Assembly (NCBI GenBank): GCA_001306305.2
Contig: CP155577.1
Coordinates: forward strand, 806,001 to 870,000
From: Citromicrobium bathyomarinum
Lineage (GTDB): Bacteria > Pseudomonadota > Alphaproteobacteria > Sphingomonadales > Sphingomonadaceae
Direction: 5' to 3'
Length of the DNA stretch: 64,000 nucleotides
Part shown: piece after piece, positions 10,962 to 21,323 of the stretch
Position numbering within the stretch: the first letter of the stretch is position 1
How the letters are laid out: every line of letters begins with the position of its first letter
The notes under the pieces: model-generated
What the model was told of the DNA's origin: nothing
The model's database searches: none
Seen by the model: only the letters and a program-made list of their open reading frames with translations
Program-made: the position numbers and the translations under genes

Positions 10962-11486
10962 CTATCCCGCAGCCAGATCGTCCCGCCGCATCCAGCGCGC
11001 GTCCGCGCCGTAGGATGCAAGCTTCGCCGCGATTGCGGGCGAGTGGCCTTCGCGAAAGCCGAGCCGGTGCCAGAAGCTGTGTGCGCCTTCCACGGCGACC
11101 AGCTCCGCCTCGCAAAGCCCGCTGGCCCGCGCAGCGTCGAAAGCGCAGCCGACCAGTCGCTCGCCCAGCCGAAGACCGCGCGCACCCGGCGCTACGGCGA
11201 GGTCGTGGATATAGAGCACGTCGCCTGCCCCCGCAGGGCTGTTGAGAGTGCCGATCGCGGGTGGGTTCGCCCGCTCCCACCCATGGGCGATCAGATACCC
11301 GGCCATCGCGCCCGCCCGGCGAGCGGTGAAGCAAAAGGACGGCGAGAGAGCCAGACGCGCGGCGAACACCGCGGCATCTTCCTGAAGCGACGCGGGATAG
11401 GCCTGCGCCTGGATCGCGAGCGCTTCGGCAATGTCGCCGGGCTCCATCGGCGCGATCTGCACCTGCGCCCCATCGCCGCCGCTCAC
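10962..11486 (-). CDS. GNAT-family N-acetyltransferase
   Basis: This 174-residue protein starts at GTG 11486, 10 bp after the aroC stop, so it is the last gene of that operon. The GNAT acetyl-CoA site is visible as LYIHDLAVAPGARGLRLGERLV (the Q/RxxGxG/A element appears as RGLRLGERL), and HSFWHRLGFREG is the usual C-terminal strand. Substrate is unknown. It converges with the amidohydrolase gene with a 22-bp gap. Confidence 0.8.
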   Translation of the reverse strand: MSGGDGAQVQIAPMEPGDIAEALAIQAQAYPASLQEDAAVFAARLALSPSFCFTARRAGAMAGYLIAHGWERANPPAIGTLNSPAGAGDVLYIHDLAVAPGARGLRLGERLVGCAFDAARASGLCEAELVAVEGAHSFWHRLGFREGHSPAIAAKLASYGADARWMRRDDLAAG

Positions 11487-11496
11487 CGAGCGATCC

Positions 11497-12600
11497 CTAC
11501 CCGCACTGCGCCCGGTGCAGCATCGCCTGGTCCGCCAGCACGCAGGCCATCATCGCCTCGACCACGGGCACGCCGCGGATGCCGACGCAGGGGTCGTGGC
11601 GGCCCTTGGTGCTGATCTGGGTCGCCTCGGATTTGCCTGACGCATCGGGGCGGGTGATCGTGTCGACCGGGGTGAGAATCGAGCTGGTTGGCTTGAACGC
11701 TACCCTGCAGGTGACCGGCTGGCCGGTGGCGATGCCGCCTGCGATGCCGCCTGCATGGTTGGCGGTGAACTCGGGCGCGTCTCCGCTTGCCGAAGGCCGC
11801 ATCGGGTCGGCGTTCTGTTCGCCCGAGAGGCGCGCGGCGTCGAAGCCGTCGCCGATCTCCACGCCCTTGACCGCGTTGATGCTCATCATCGCCGCCGCCA
11901 GCTCGCTGTCGAGCTTGGCGTAGAGCGGCGCGCCCCAGCCTGCGGGCACGCCGGTGGCCACGCACTCGACCACCGCGCCGAGCGAGGAGCCTGCCTTGCG
12001 CGCGTCATAGACCAGTTTTTCCCAGCGCGTCGCGGCGTCGGCGTCGGGGCACCAGAAGGGGTTTTGCCCGATCTGGTCGGCGTCGAATTTGGCCGGGTCG
12101 ATCCGGTCGCCACCGATCTCTGCCACGTAAGCGAGGATGCTCACCTGCGGCACGACCAGCCGCGCGACCGCACCCGCCGCCACGCGCATCGCGGTCTCCC
12201 GCGCGCTCGAGCGCCCGCCGCCGCGATAGTCGCGGAAGCCGTACTTGGCATCATAGGTGTAGTCGGCGTGGCCGGGGCGATAGGCCTGCGCGACGTTGGA
12301 ATAGTCCTTCGAGCGCTGATCGACATTCTCGATCATCAGCGAAATCGGCGTGCCGGTCGTGCGCTGTTTTCCGTCTTGGCCCTCAAACACGCCCGAGAGG
12401 ATGCGCACCGCATCGGGCTCGCGCCGCTGGGTGGTGAACTTGCTCTGCCCCGGCTTGCGCCTGTCGAGCCACGGCTGGATGTCGTCCTCGGTGAGCGCGA
12501 TGCCCGGCGGGCACCCGTCGACCACCGCGCCGATCGCCGGGCCGTGGCTTTCTCCCCAGGTGGTGAAGCGGAAGACCCGCCCGAATGTGTTCCAGCTCAT
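11497..12600 (-). CDS. aroC: Chorismate synthase
   Basis: This enzyme converts 5-enolpyruvylshikimate 3-phosphate to chorismate, the last common step of aromatic biosynthesis, using reduced FMN. The 367-residue protein has the family N terminus ([21 protein letters not shown]), the [13 protein letters not shown] segment, and [29 protein letters not shown]. Its ATG overlaps the stop of a 65-aa membrane peptide gene (ATGA), and a GNAT gene follows after 10 bp, so the three form one operon. Confidence 0.97.
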   Translation of the reverse strand: MSWNTFGRVFRFTTWGESHGPAIGAVVDGCPPGIALTEDDIQPWLDRRKPGQSKFTTQRREPDAVRILSGVFEGQDGKQRTTGTPISLMIENVDQRSKDYSNVAQAYRPGHADYTYDAKYGFRDYRGGGRSSARETAMRVAAGAVARLVVPQVSILAYVAEIGGDRIDPAKFDADQIGQNPFWCPDADAATRWEKLVYDARKAGSSLGAVVECVATGVPAGWGAPLYAKLDSELAAAMMSINAVKGVEIGDGFDAARLSGEQNADPMRPSASGDAPEFTANHAGGIAGGIATGQPVTCRVAFKPTSSILTPVDTITRPDASGKSEATQISTKGRHDPCVGIRGVPVVEAMMACVLADQAMLHRAQCG

Positions 12601-12794
12601 TTCGGAATGTCTTGCCCACGTTGTCGACCGTTGGATTTGGTGACTACCATTGCAAGAATGCCCCCAACACTAAGCAAGCTTCCAACCGTCCCCCACGAAT
12701 GCGGCAGCCCAGCGAACGCTTCTGCGGTCCACAACGCGACCGCGGCGCCCATCAAGAAGCCCGCAATCAAATACCCAAGCTGACTGCCCGTCAT
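12597..12794 (-). CDS. Small membrane protein coupled to aroC
   Basis: This 65-residue protein starts at the ATG at 12794 behind a strong AGGAGG. Two hydrophobic segments are visible, at about residues 6-22 ([17 protein letters not shown]) and 37-50 ([13 protein letters not shown]), followed by a basic tail. The stop overlaps the aroC start as ATGA. The longer in-frame reading to 12935 has no ribosome-binding site and an unlikely composition. I do not recognise a family. Coupling to aroC is seen, but a functional link is not. Confidence 0.7.
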   Translation of the reverse strand: MTGSQLGYLIAGFLMGAAVALWTAEAFAGLPHSWGTVGSLLSVGGILAMVVTKSNGRQRGQDIPK

Positions 12795-13090
12795 CGAAAT
12801 CGCCTCCTGCCTTTCATCCGTGCCGAATGTGCAGGCCCCTGTCCACGTTCGACAGGTGCTCGCAGATTTTCCTACTTCGAAAGTCTGGGATAGGGTTAAG
12901 GTCGCTCTTTGCCATCGTCGGTTCAGCGGTATCATTCGCGAGTGATCGCCTCATGCGATTAAACGTCACTTACTGATCGAGAGGATTTCCTCCCCTGGAC
13001 ACTGTGTCAGGTGTGTCAGGCCCACCTCCGGATCGGCAAAACCTGCGCACTGCGCTGGCAATGCGGGTCGGAGTCGGGCAAGAACAAACC
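12795..13090. other. Intergenic region upstream of the aroC unit and ruvA
   Basis: These 296 bp separate divergent transcription units and must hold both promoters. A direct repeat GTGTCAG occurs twice near 13002-13018. I see no convincing gene, terminator or conserved RNA. Confidence 0.4.
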
Positions 13091-13690
13091 ATGATTGCCA
13101 AGCTCACAGGAACGCTCGACGCGACCGGCCCCGACTGGGCGGTGATCGATGTGGGCGGGGTGGGCTACCTCGTCCACTGCTCGACCCGCACGCTCGACGC
13201 GCTGGGATCGGAAGGCGGCGAGGCGCGGCTGTTCACCGATCTGCAGGTGAGCGAGAACGACATGCGCCTGCTCGGTTTCGCCGAAGCGGCGGAGCGCGAC
13301 TGGTTCCGCCTGCTCACATCGGTGCAGGGCGTGGGCAGCAAGGTCGCGCTGGCGATCCTCTCCGTGTTGTCGGCGGGCGAGGTGCAGGCGGCGTGCGCGA
13401 GCGGCGACGCGGCGATGGTCGCGCGGGCGAACGGCGTGGGGCCAAAGCTGGCGGGCCGGATCGTCAACGAGTTGCAGGACAAGGCAGGCGCGCTGCCCGT
13501 GGCCCCGGGCGGGGTGGCGGTGGCCGCTCCCAAGGGCGGGGCGAGCGCGGACGCGGTCTCCGCGCTGGAGAACCTGGGCTTCAAGCCCGCGATTGCGGCG
13601 AAGGCAGTGGCCGAGGCGATGGGCGAACTGGGCGAAGGCGCGAGCGAAGGCGAGCTGATCCGCGTGGCGCTGAAGAAGGCGGCGGGGTGA
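13091..13690 (+). CDS. ruvA: Holliday junction branch migration protein RuvA
   Basis: This 199-residue protein binds Holliday junctions and loads RuvB. Visible features are the N-terminal OB-fold ([30 protein letters not shown]), two helix-hairpin-helix elements ([33 protein letters not shown]), and the C-terminal RuvB-binding domain ([19 protein letters not shown]). The start at 13091 gives family length; the frame open to 13004 is too long. ruvC is not adjacent. ruvB lies 980 bp downstream, after a DsrE-like gene and a repeat-flanked cassette. Confidence 0.96.
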   Translation: MIAKLTGTLDATGPDWAVIDVGGVGYLVHCSTRTLDALGSEGGEARLFTDLQVSENDMRLLGFAEAAERDWFRLLTSVQGVGSKVALAILSVLSAGEVQAACASGDAAMVARANGVGPKLAGRIVNELQDKAGALPVAPGGVAVAAPKGGASADAVSALENLGFKPAIAAKAVAEAMGELGEGASEGELIRVALKKAAG

Positions 13691-13701
13691 TGGAGGTGGG
13701 T

Positions 13702-14238
13702 ATGAGAGTGACACTGATGGCGGTTGTGGCGCTGGCGGTCGGCACCCCTGCGGCGGCGCAGGAGGTGTCTTACGGGCCGGTGTTCACCGAGTTCGGCCCT
13801 GTGGCGGAGGTGCCCGATGCCGACTTCGTCATTCCCGAGGACGCGAGCTTCCACGTCGCGTTCGACGTGTCGCGCGCAGCCGAGGAGGGCAAGCTCAACC
13901 GCGGGTTCGAAAGCGCTGCGCGGCTCATCAACATGAACGCGCGCGCCGGGGTCGAGCCGATGGAGAACCGCGCGGCGGTGGTCGTCCACGGCGCTGCGGT
14001 GCTCGACCTGCTGACCGACGCCGCTTGGGTAGCCCGCCATCGCGGCGAGGCGAACCCCTCGGGCGCGATGGTCCGCGCAATGATCGACCAGGGCGTGCGC
14101 TTCATCGTCTGCGGCCAGAGCGCGGCCGGGCAGGGCGTGGCGAAGTCCGAACTGATCCCCGGCGTGGAACTCGCCCTCTCCGCCATGACCGCCCACGCGC
14201 TGCTCCAGCAGCAGGGCTACACGGTGAACCCGTTTTGA
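13702..14238 (+). CDS. Exported DsrE/DsrF-like protein
   Basis: This 178-residue protein has a signal peptide (residues 1-20, TPAAAQ). The mature part resembles the DsrE/DsrF-like sulfur-relay fold: GAAVLDLL, a Cys in FIVCGQSAAGQG, and the typical end VELALSAMTAHALLQQQGYTVNPF. GGAGGT precedes the ATG at 13702; an ATG at 13690 overlaps the ruvA stop (TGATG) and is the alternative start. The family includes sulfurtransferases, but many exported members are uncharacterised. It sits between ruvA and ruvB with no obvious functional tie. Confidence 0.75.
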   Translation: MRVTLMAVVALAVGTPAAAQEVSYGPVFTEFGPVAEVPDADFVIPEDASFHVAFDVSRAAEEGKLNRGFESAARLINMNARAGVEPMENRAAVVVHGAAVLDLLTDAAWVARHRGEANPSGAMVRAMIDQGVRFIVCGQSAAGQGVAKSELIPGVELALSAMTAHALLQQQGYTVNPF

Positions 14239-14255
14239 GCTTCACTAACTCTCCT

Positions 14256-14285
14256 GTCACCCTGAACTTGTTTCAGGGTCCAGCC
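14256..14285. repeat. Hairpin repeat, left copy flanking the GIY-YIG gene
   Basis: This 30-bp element has stem CCCTGAA / TTCAGGG around loop CTTGT and ends in TCCAGCC. It overlaps the 3' end of the GIY-YIG reading frame (codons PQAGP-stop). It is an inverted copy of 14627-14656, with paired changes that keep the stem intact. Dispersed elements of this kind are common in sphingomonad genomes. Confidence 0.75.
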
Positions 14286-14608
14286 TGCGGCTCGTCCGGA
14301 AGAATCGGCTCGAAACCCAAGCCAACCGCGAGATCGCGCCAGTCCGGGTTCTCGCGGGTTATCAGGTTGAGCTTCCAGTCGCGGTGCCAGTTCTTCAGCT
14401 GCTTCTCGCGCTTGATCGCCGACTCCATCGTACCGAACAGTTCGAAGTGGACCAGCCGATGCACGGCGTAGCGTTTGGTGAACCCCTCTCCCGTGTCCTC
14501 GCGGTGCTGCCAGAGCCGGGCAATCAGATCCGAGGTGACGCCGATGTAGAGCGTGCCGAAGGGCTTGCTCGCGAGGATGTAGACGCAGGGTTGCTTCTCG
14601 GTCGGCAT
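14273..14608 (-). CDS. Stand-alone GIY-YIG (URI-type) nuclease-like protein
   Basis: This 111-residue single-domain protein belongs to the small UvrC-like GIY-YIG group. The core is visible at residues 9-23 (VYILASKPFGTLYIG), with the catalytic Arg in DLIARLWQH and the metal-binding Glu in FGTMESAIKREKQLKNW. The ATG at 14608 is chosen because codons upstream (MLNLFQHPA from 14653) are simply a translation of the flanking repeat. The gene lies on the opposite strand to ruvA and ruvB. It is bracketed by inverted hairpin repeats, so it looks like an inserted cassette. DNA cleavage activity is inferred from the family; its target is unknown. Confidence 0.85.
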   Translation of the reverse strand: MPTEKQPCVYILASKPFGTLYIGVTSDLIARLWQHREDTGEGFTKRYAVHRLVHFELFGTMESAIKREKQLKNWHRDWKLNLITRENPDWRDLAVGLGFEPILPDEPQAGP

Positions 14609-14626
14609 AAGGCGGAGATTGCCGCT

Positions 14627-14656
14627 GGCTGGATGCTGAAACAAGTTCAGCATGAC
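14627..14656. repeat. Hairpin repeat, right copy flanking the GIY-YIG gene
   Basis: This is the inverted partner of 14256-14285. Read on the minus strand, its stem is TGCTGAA / TTCAGCA around the same CTTGT loop, again ending TCCAGCC. The CCC/GGG to TGC/GCA changes occur on both arms together. It ends 14 bp before the ruvB start codon. Confidence 0.75.
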
Positions 14657-14670
14657 GTTATGGGGGCGGT

Positions 14671-15699
14671 GTGATCGACCAACCCCTCCACACCCCCGAA
14701 CGCCTGCCGGACGACCCAGACGCGGCGCTGCGGCCCAAGACGCTCACCGAGTTCATCGGGCAGGAGGCTGCGCGCGAGAACCTCGGCGTGTTCATCGCCG
14801 CCGCTAAACGCCGCGGCGAGGCGATGGATCATACGCTGTTCTTCGGGCCGCCGGGACTGGGTAAGACCACGCTGGCGCAGATCGTCGCGCGCGAGCTGGG
14901 GGCGGGGTTCCGCTCCACCAGCGGGCCGGTGATCGCCAAGGCGGGCGACCTCGCCGCGCTGCTGACCAATCTCGAACCGCACGATGTGCTGTTCATCGAC
15001 GAGATCCACCGGCTCAATCCGGTGGTCGAGGAGGTGCTCTACCCCGCAATGGAGGACCGTGCGCTCGACCTGATGATCGGCGAGGGGCCCTCGGCGCGTT
15101 CTGTGCGGATCGACCTGCCGCCCTTCACGCTGATCGGCGCGACCACGCGGCAGGGCCTGCTGACCACTCCCTTGCGCGATCGCTTCGGCATTCCGGTGCG
15201 ATTGAACTTCTACACGCACGAGGAACTGGAGCGGGTGGTAACGCGCGGCGCGAACAAGCTGGGCCTCAAGATCGAGCCCGATGGCGCGCGCGAGATCGCG
15301 CGGCGCTCTCGCGGGACGCCGCGCGTGGCGGGCCGCCTGCTCCGCCGCGTGCGCGACTTCGCCAGTGTCGACAACGCGCCGAGCATCACCGCGCAGGTTG
15401 CGGACAGCGCGCTGACCAAGCTGGAGGTCGATTCGCTGGGGCTGGACGCGATGGATCGCCGCTACCTCACCATGATTGCGGAGACCTATGGCGGCGGGCC
15501 AGTGGGGATCGAGACGCTGGCGGCGGGCCTCGCCGAACCGCGCGATACGCTGGAGGATGTGGTCGAGCCGTTCCTGATCCAGCTGGGGCTGGTGGCCCGC
15601 ACCGCGCGCGGGCGCTGCCTCAACGCAGGCGGCTGGCAGCATCTGGGCCTGGCTGTGCCCACAAGTGATTCGCCCGACCTGTTCGCGGGGAAATCGTGA
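14671..15699 (+). CDS. ruvB: Holliday junction branch migration ATPase RuvB
   Basis: This 342-residue AAA+ motor drives branch migration with RuvA. Walker A is [14 protein letters not shown] (about residues 56-69), Walker B is [12 protein letters not shown], sensor 1 is [20 protein letters not shown], and the C-terminal winged-helix domain ends at the [13 protein letters not shown] region. The start is GTG 14671, preceded by a G-rich site that follows the hairpin repeat directly. Its leader has therefore probably been rebuilt by the cassette insertion. Confidence 0.97.
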   Translation: MIDQPLHTPERLPDDPDAALRPKTLTEFIGQEAARENLGVFIAAAKRRGEAMDHTLFFGPPGLGKTTLAQIVARELGAGFRSTSGPVIAKAGDLAALLTNLEPHDVLFIDEIHRLNPVVEEVLYPAMEDRALDLMIGEGPSARSVRIDLPPFTLIGATTRQGLLTTPLRDRFGIPVRLNFYTHEELERVVTRGANKLGLKIEPDGAREIARRSRGTPRVAGRLLRRVRDFASVDNAPSITAQVADSALTKLEVDSLGLDAMDRRYLTMIAETYGGGPVGIETLAAGLAEPRDTLEDVVEPFLIQLGLVARTARGRCLNAGGWQHLGLAVPTSDSPDLFAGKS

Positions 15700-15927
15700 G
15701 TCGCACGTAACCACTCTTCATACTGCGGTGCCAGCATGGGACAGGTGGGTGCGCCGATCGGCGATGCCTTTGATATTGGACCGGTAAAACCGCATTTTCG
15801 TGGTTAATTGCATTGCGGTCAGCATGCCCGGTAAGGCCTATTGCATACAGGCGCACTTTCACTCCGCCCGTCGGAACCGCCGATGGCAACGGTTTATAAA
15901 GCGCTCCAATTTAAAGAGCCTGGCATT

Positions 15928-17241
15928 ATGTCGATGAAGATCGCCCTCGCAAAACTCTCCGCAGCCGCTGCGGGCACCGCCGTTATTGCCGGCGGCGCGC
16001 TCCATGTGGCCGAGGAGCAGGTCGCCACGACCGATTACAAGTCGGTCAAGGACACTCCGGCGCTTCGCTACGTCAAGGAAGACCGGGTCGTCGAACGGCA
16101 GGTGCCGCGCACCACGTTGCGCAAGCGGCGGGTCGTGCGGCGCACCGTCGAGTGCGTGCCGGCGAGCATGGCAGGCGGCACGGGCGTCGGCGCGGGCGAG
16201 CAGATCATCTATGATGCGCGCGGCGGCTCTTCCTATGACGACCCGGATCTTGCCGCTGCGGCGGATGCCTGCGCGGAATATGGCGATGGTGCCTCGCGCA
16301 CGGTGGTAGCGGTTGCGCCTGCGGCGCTGCCGGTCGGCGGCGGCTTCGTCGGTGGCGGCGGTGGCCAGGGCGGCGGTGTCGCGGTCGCCGGTGGCGGCGG
16401 CGGTGGCGGTTTCGGGGGCGGCTTCTTCGGCGGTTTCTTCGGGGGCGGCGGTAGCGGCGGCGGCACTATTTCCGTCAGCACGACCACTGGCGGATCGACC
16501 TCGACTTCGGGCGGATCGACCTCGACCTCGGGCGGGTCGACTTCGACCTCCGGTGGATCGACCTCGACCTCCACGGGTGGGCTGACGTCCACCACGAGCA
16601 GCTCCTCGACCACTGGCGGCGTTTCCACCTCGACCGGAGGTGTCTCGACGTCGACTGGCGGCGTTAGTACCTCGAGCGGTGTCAGTACCTCGACCGGCGG
16701 TGTCAGCACCTCCTCGTCGACCTCGTCGTCCACGTCCGGGAATCCCTCCAGTTCGACCAGCTCGAGCTCTTCAGGTGACGTCTCCAGTTCGTCGTCTGGT
16801 GACGTCTCCAGTTCGTCGTCTGGTGATGTGTCGAGCTCGTCCTCGGGCGATGTTTCCAGTTCATCCTCGGGTGACGTTTCCAGCTCGTCGTCGACATCCG
16901 GCGACGTTTCGAGTTCGTCTTCCACCTCGGGCGACGTCAGCAGTTCGTCCTCCACTTCGGGTGACGTTTCGAGCTCATCCTCGACTTCGGGTGACGTCTC
17001 TAGCTCCTCGTCGACCTCTGGCGACGTCTCCAGTTCGTCCTCGTCCTCGGGCGATGTCAGCACAAGTTCGGGTAATTCGAGCAGCGGTCACCCGCCCAGC
17101 TCCTCTGGCTGGAGCAGCACCAGCGGTACCAGCGGCAGCAGCGGCCATCCCGTTCCGGCGCCGCCTGTCGGCCTGCTGTTCGGTGCGGCCGCGCTGGCGG
17201 TCATCACCCGCCGCAAGTGGGCTTCCAAGAATAACGACTGA
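15928..17241 (+). CDS. Low-complexity Ser/Thr/Gly surface protein with a PEP-CTERM-like tail
   Basis: The predicted protein has 437 residues. An N-terminal hydrophobic signal-like segment (about residues 3-24) is followed by a charged region with RKRRVVRRTVECVP. A Gly-rich stretch (about 130-185) comes next, then a long Ser/Thr tract made of STSGGST, STGGV and GDVSSSSS repeats. The C terminus, VPAPPVGLLFGAAALAVITRRK, has the VPAP box, a transmembrane segment and an Arg/Lys cluster. This is the pattern of PEP-CTERM proteins sorted by exosortase. No exosortase is seen here. An extracellular matrix or mucin-like role is inference. Confidence 0.75.
   Translation: MSMKIALAKLSAAAAGTAVIAGGALHVAEEQVATTDYKSVKDTPALRYVKEDRVVERQVPRTTLRKRRVVRRTVECVPASMAGGTGVGAGEQIIYDARGGSSYDDPDLAAAADACAEYGDGASRTVVAVAPAALPVGGGFVGGGGGQGGGVAVAGGGGGGGFGGGFFGGFFGGGGSGGGTISVSTTTGGSTSTSGGSTSTSGGSTSTSGGSTSTSTGGLTSTTSSSSTTGGVSTSTGGVSTSTGGVSTSSGVSTSTGGVSTSSSTSSSTSGNPSSSTSSSSSGDVSSSSSGDVSSSSSGDVSSSSSGDVSSSSSGDVSSSSSTSGDVSSSSSTSGDVSSSSSTSGDVSSSSSTSGDVSSSSSTSGDVSSSSSSSGDVSTSSGNSSSGHPPSSSGWSSTSGTSGSSGHPVPAPPVGLLFGAAALAVITRRKWASKNND
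16774..17060 (+). repeat. In-frame tandem repeats encoding GDVSSSSS(TS)
   Basis: Units of 24 nt (GDVSSSSS) are repeated about four times and then change to 30-nt units (GDVSSSSSTS) repeated about six times. Codons differ between units (TCC, TCG, AGC, AGT), so the array is old or under protein-level selection. Unit-number variation between strains would be expected. Confidence 0.85.
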
Positions 17242-17356
17242 CCGGCGCCGCGGCGTCTTGTCGGCAAACGAACGGGGCGGCGCAGTCTTGCGCCGTGACC
17301 TGGGCGGGGGCAGCTTGCCAGGAGCGGCCTCCGCCCTTTGATTTGCGCAGCACATG

Positions 17357-17392
17357 CGAAAAGGCCCGACCAAATTTGGCCGGGCCTTTCGT
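17357..17392 (-). terminator. Terminator between the surface-protein gene and acnA
   Basis: A stem of AAAGGCCCG (17360-17368) and CGGGCCTTT (17381-17389) encloses an AT-rich loop that is itself partly self-complementary (CCAAATTTGG). Short T-runs occur on both sides, so it may act in both directions. It lies 20 bp past the acnA stop. Confidence 0.75.
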
Positions 17393-17411
17393 TTGCCGTT
17401 GAGCCTGATGC

Positions 17412-20087
<2,676 letters not shown>

Positions 20088-20235
20088 AGCGTGGGCGGTC
20101 CTTTCATGTTGCTTCTGGTGGCGGCCTGTCTTGCGACTAACGGGCGGGACGCCGGTATGTGCCGGGAATATGTGCCGCGCGCTTGGCCCGTACGGGTGCG
20201 AAAATCAAGCGTCCCCGCGAAAGAGGGCTGCCGGC

Positions 20236-21144
20236 TCAGGGTGCCGTAGTCTCCGCTCCGCCCGCCGGACGGGCAGGCGCGCGGCCCCTGGTGACGGCGA
20301 TATAGGTGCCGATCACGATCATCACCACGCCAGCGAGCGTGCCTGCACTTACTCTTTCGCCGAAAAACAGCCAGCCGAACAGCGCGGCCCAGCAGAAGCC
20401 GGAATATTCGACCGGCAACAATGCCTGCGCCTCTGCCCGGGCGTAGGCCCAGGCGATCGTCATCGCCCCACCCACGGTGAGCAGTCCGGCGGCGAGCAGG
20501 CTCGGCTGGACGGATACGGGCGGGGCAAGCAGCAGCCAAGGGGCGGCAAGACCCAGCACCAACGTCGATACGCCCCCATGAAACGCGGCGACTTCCAGCG
20601 GCCCGGCGCGCTGCGATTGCTGGCGGATGATGATGAAGTTGAGCGCGTAGAGCACCGTCGAGATCAGGATCGCGCCAAGGCCGACCAGCGCTTCCTCATC
20701 CAGCCTGCCGCGCCCGAACTGCCCGCCCACGATCACCAGCGCGCCGGCAAAACTGATCAGCGAGGCCAGCACCGCCCGGCGGGTGACTTTCTCGCCGAGC
20801 AGGATTGCCGCAAGGTACAGCGCGATCAGCGGGGCGATGAAGGAAATCGCGATGGTCTCGGCGATCGGCAGCCTGGTCAGTGCGAAGAAGAAGGTCAGCC
20901 CCATGAAGGCGGAACAGACCCCGCGCAGCACGTGCAGCCGCACGGTGCCTGCGTCCGGCCAGTTTGTGCGTCGGGCGAGCCATAAGGGCATCGCGATGGC
21001 GGTGGACAGGCCTGCGCGTATCAGCGCGGCGGAATAGGCCCCGATCGCGAGCGATGCGTCCTTCATGAACGCATCCATCAGCGAAAGCATCGCCACACCT
21101 GCAAGCGCGACCGCGAATGGGGCAAGGGTGGCGGACCGGGACAT
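20236..21144 (-). CDS. DMT-superfamily EamA-type transporter
   Basis: This 302-residue membrane protein starts at the ATG at 21144 and has ten predicted hydrophobic segments in two homologous EamA halves (about residues 8-140 and 150-285). The second half contains VEYSGFCWAALFGWLFFGERVSAGT, the typical pattern before the last helices. Such proteins export small metabolites or amino acids; the substrate here is unknown. A GTG 36 bp upstream is in frame but adds an unlikely basic extension. Confidence 0.8.
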   Translation of the reverse strand: MSRSATLAPFAVALAGVAMLSLMDAFMKDASLAIGAYSAALIRAGLSTAIAMPLWLARRTNWPDAGTVRLHVLRGVCSAFMGLTFFFALTRLPIAETIAISFIAPLIALYLAAILLGEKVTRRAVLASLISFAGALVIVGGQFGRGRLDEEALVGLGAILISTVLYALNFIIIRQQSQRAGPLEVAAFHGGVSTLVLGLAAPWLLLAPPVSVQPSLLAAGLLTVGGAMTIAWAYARAEAQALLPVEYSGFCWAALFGWLFFGERVSAGTLAGVVMIVIGTYIAVTRGRAPARPAGGAETTAP

Positions 21145-21275
21145 TGCTCTTGCCCTATCCCAAGCTCTGCCAAGCGTCACCGATGTGCCGCAGATCGTGC
21201 GTAAATTCAGGTTGGATAAATGCTGGCAGCTTGATGATTGCGCATAAATTCGCGAGGCTTCTGCCCGAAAAGATC

Positions 21276-21295
21276 CGTCGCTATATAAGGCGACG
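21276..21295 (+). promoter_or_regulatory. TATATAAG inside a CGTCGC/GCGACG dyad
   Basis: TATATAAG (21282-21289) is flanked exactly by CGTCGC and GCGACG. It lies about 30 bp before the ATG of the L,D-transpeptidase gene. It could be a -10 region enclosed by an operator, or a leader hairpin. No experimental analogue is known to me. Confidence 0.3.
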
Positions 21296-21323
21296 CGCTC
21301 GATAACAGGGTCTATCCTACGAC

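Noticed and set aside
9485-11185. 566-aa minus-strand frame across the amidohydrolase
   Set aside because: Antisense shadow; the plus strand has all the metal-binding motifs and a signal peptide.
14609-14653. N-terminal MLNLFQHPA extension of the GIY-YIG protein
   Set aside because: It is a literal translation of the flanking hairpin repeat; the GIY-YIG core begins after the ATG at 14608.
15873-15897. GGAAC upstream of the surface-protein gene as an EcfG promoter
   Set aside because: The nearest GGTT is 13 bp away, not 16-17, so the spacing does not fit.
16233-17063. 276-aa minus-strand frame rich in DELETSPE repeats
   Set aside because: It is only the complement of the Ser/Thr repeat array; regular repeats keep all frames open. 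There is no start signal.
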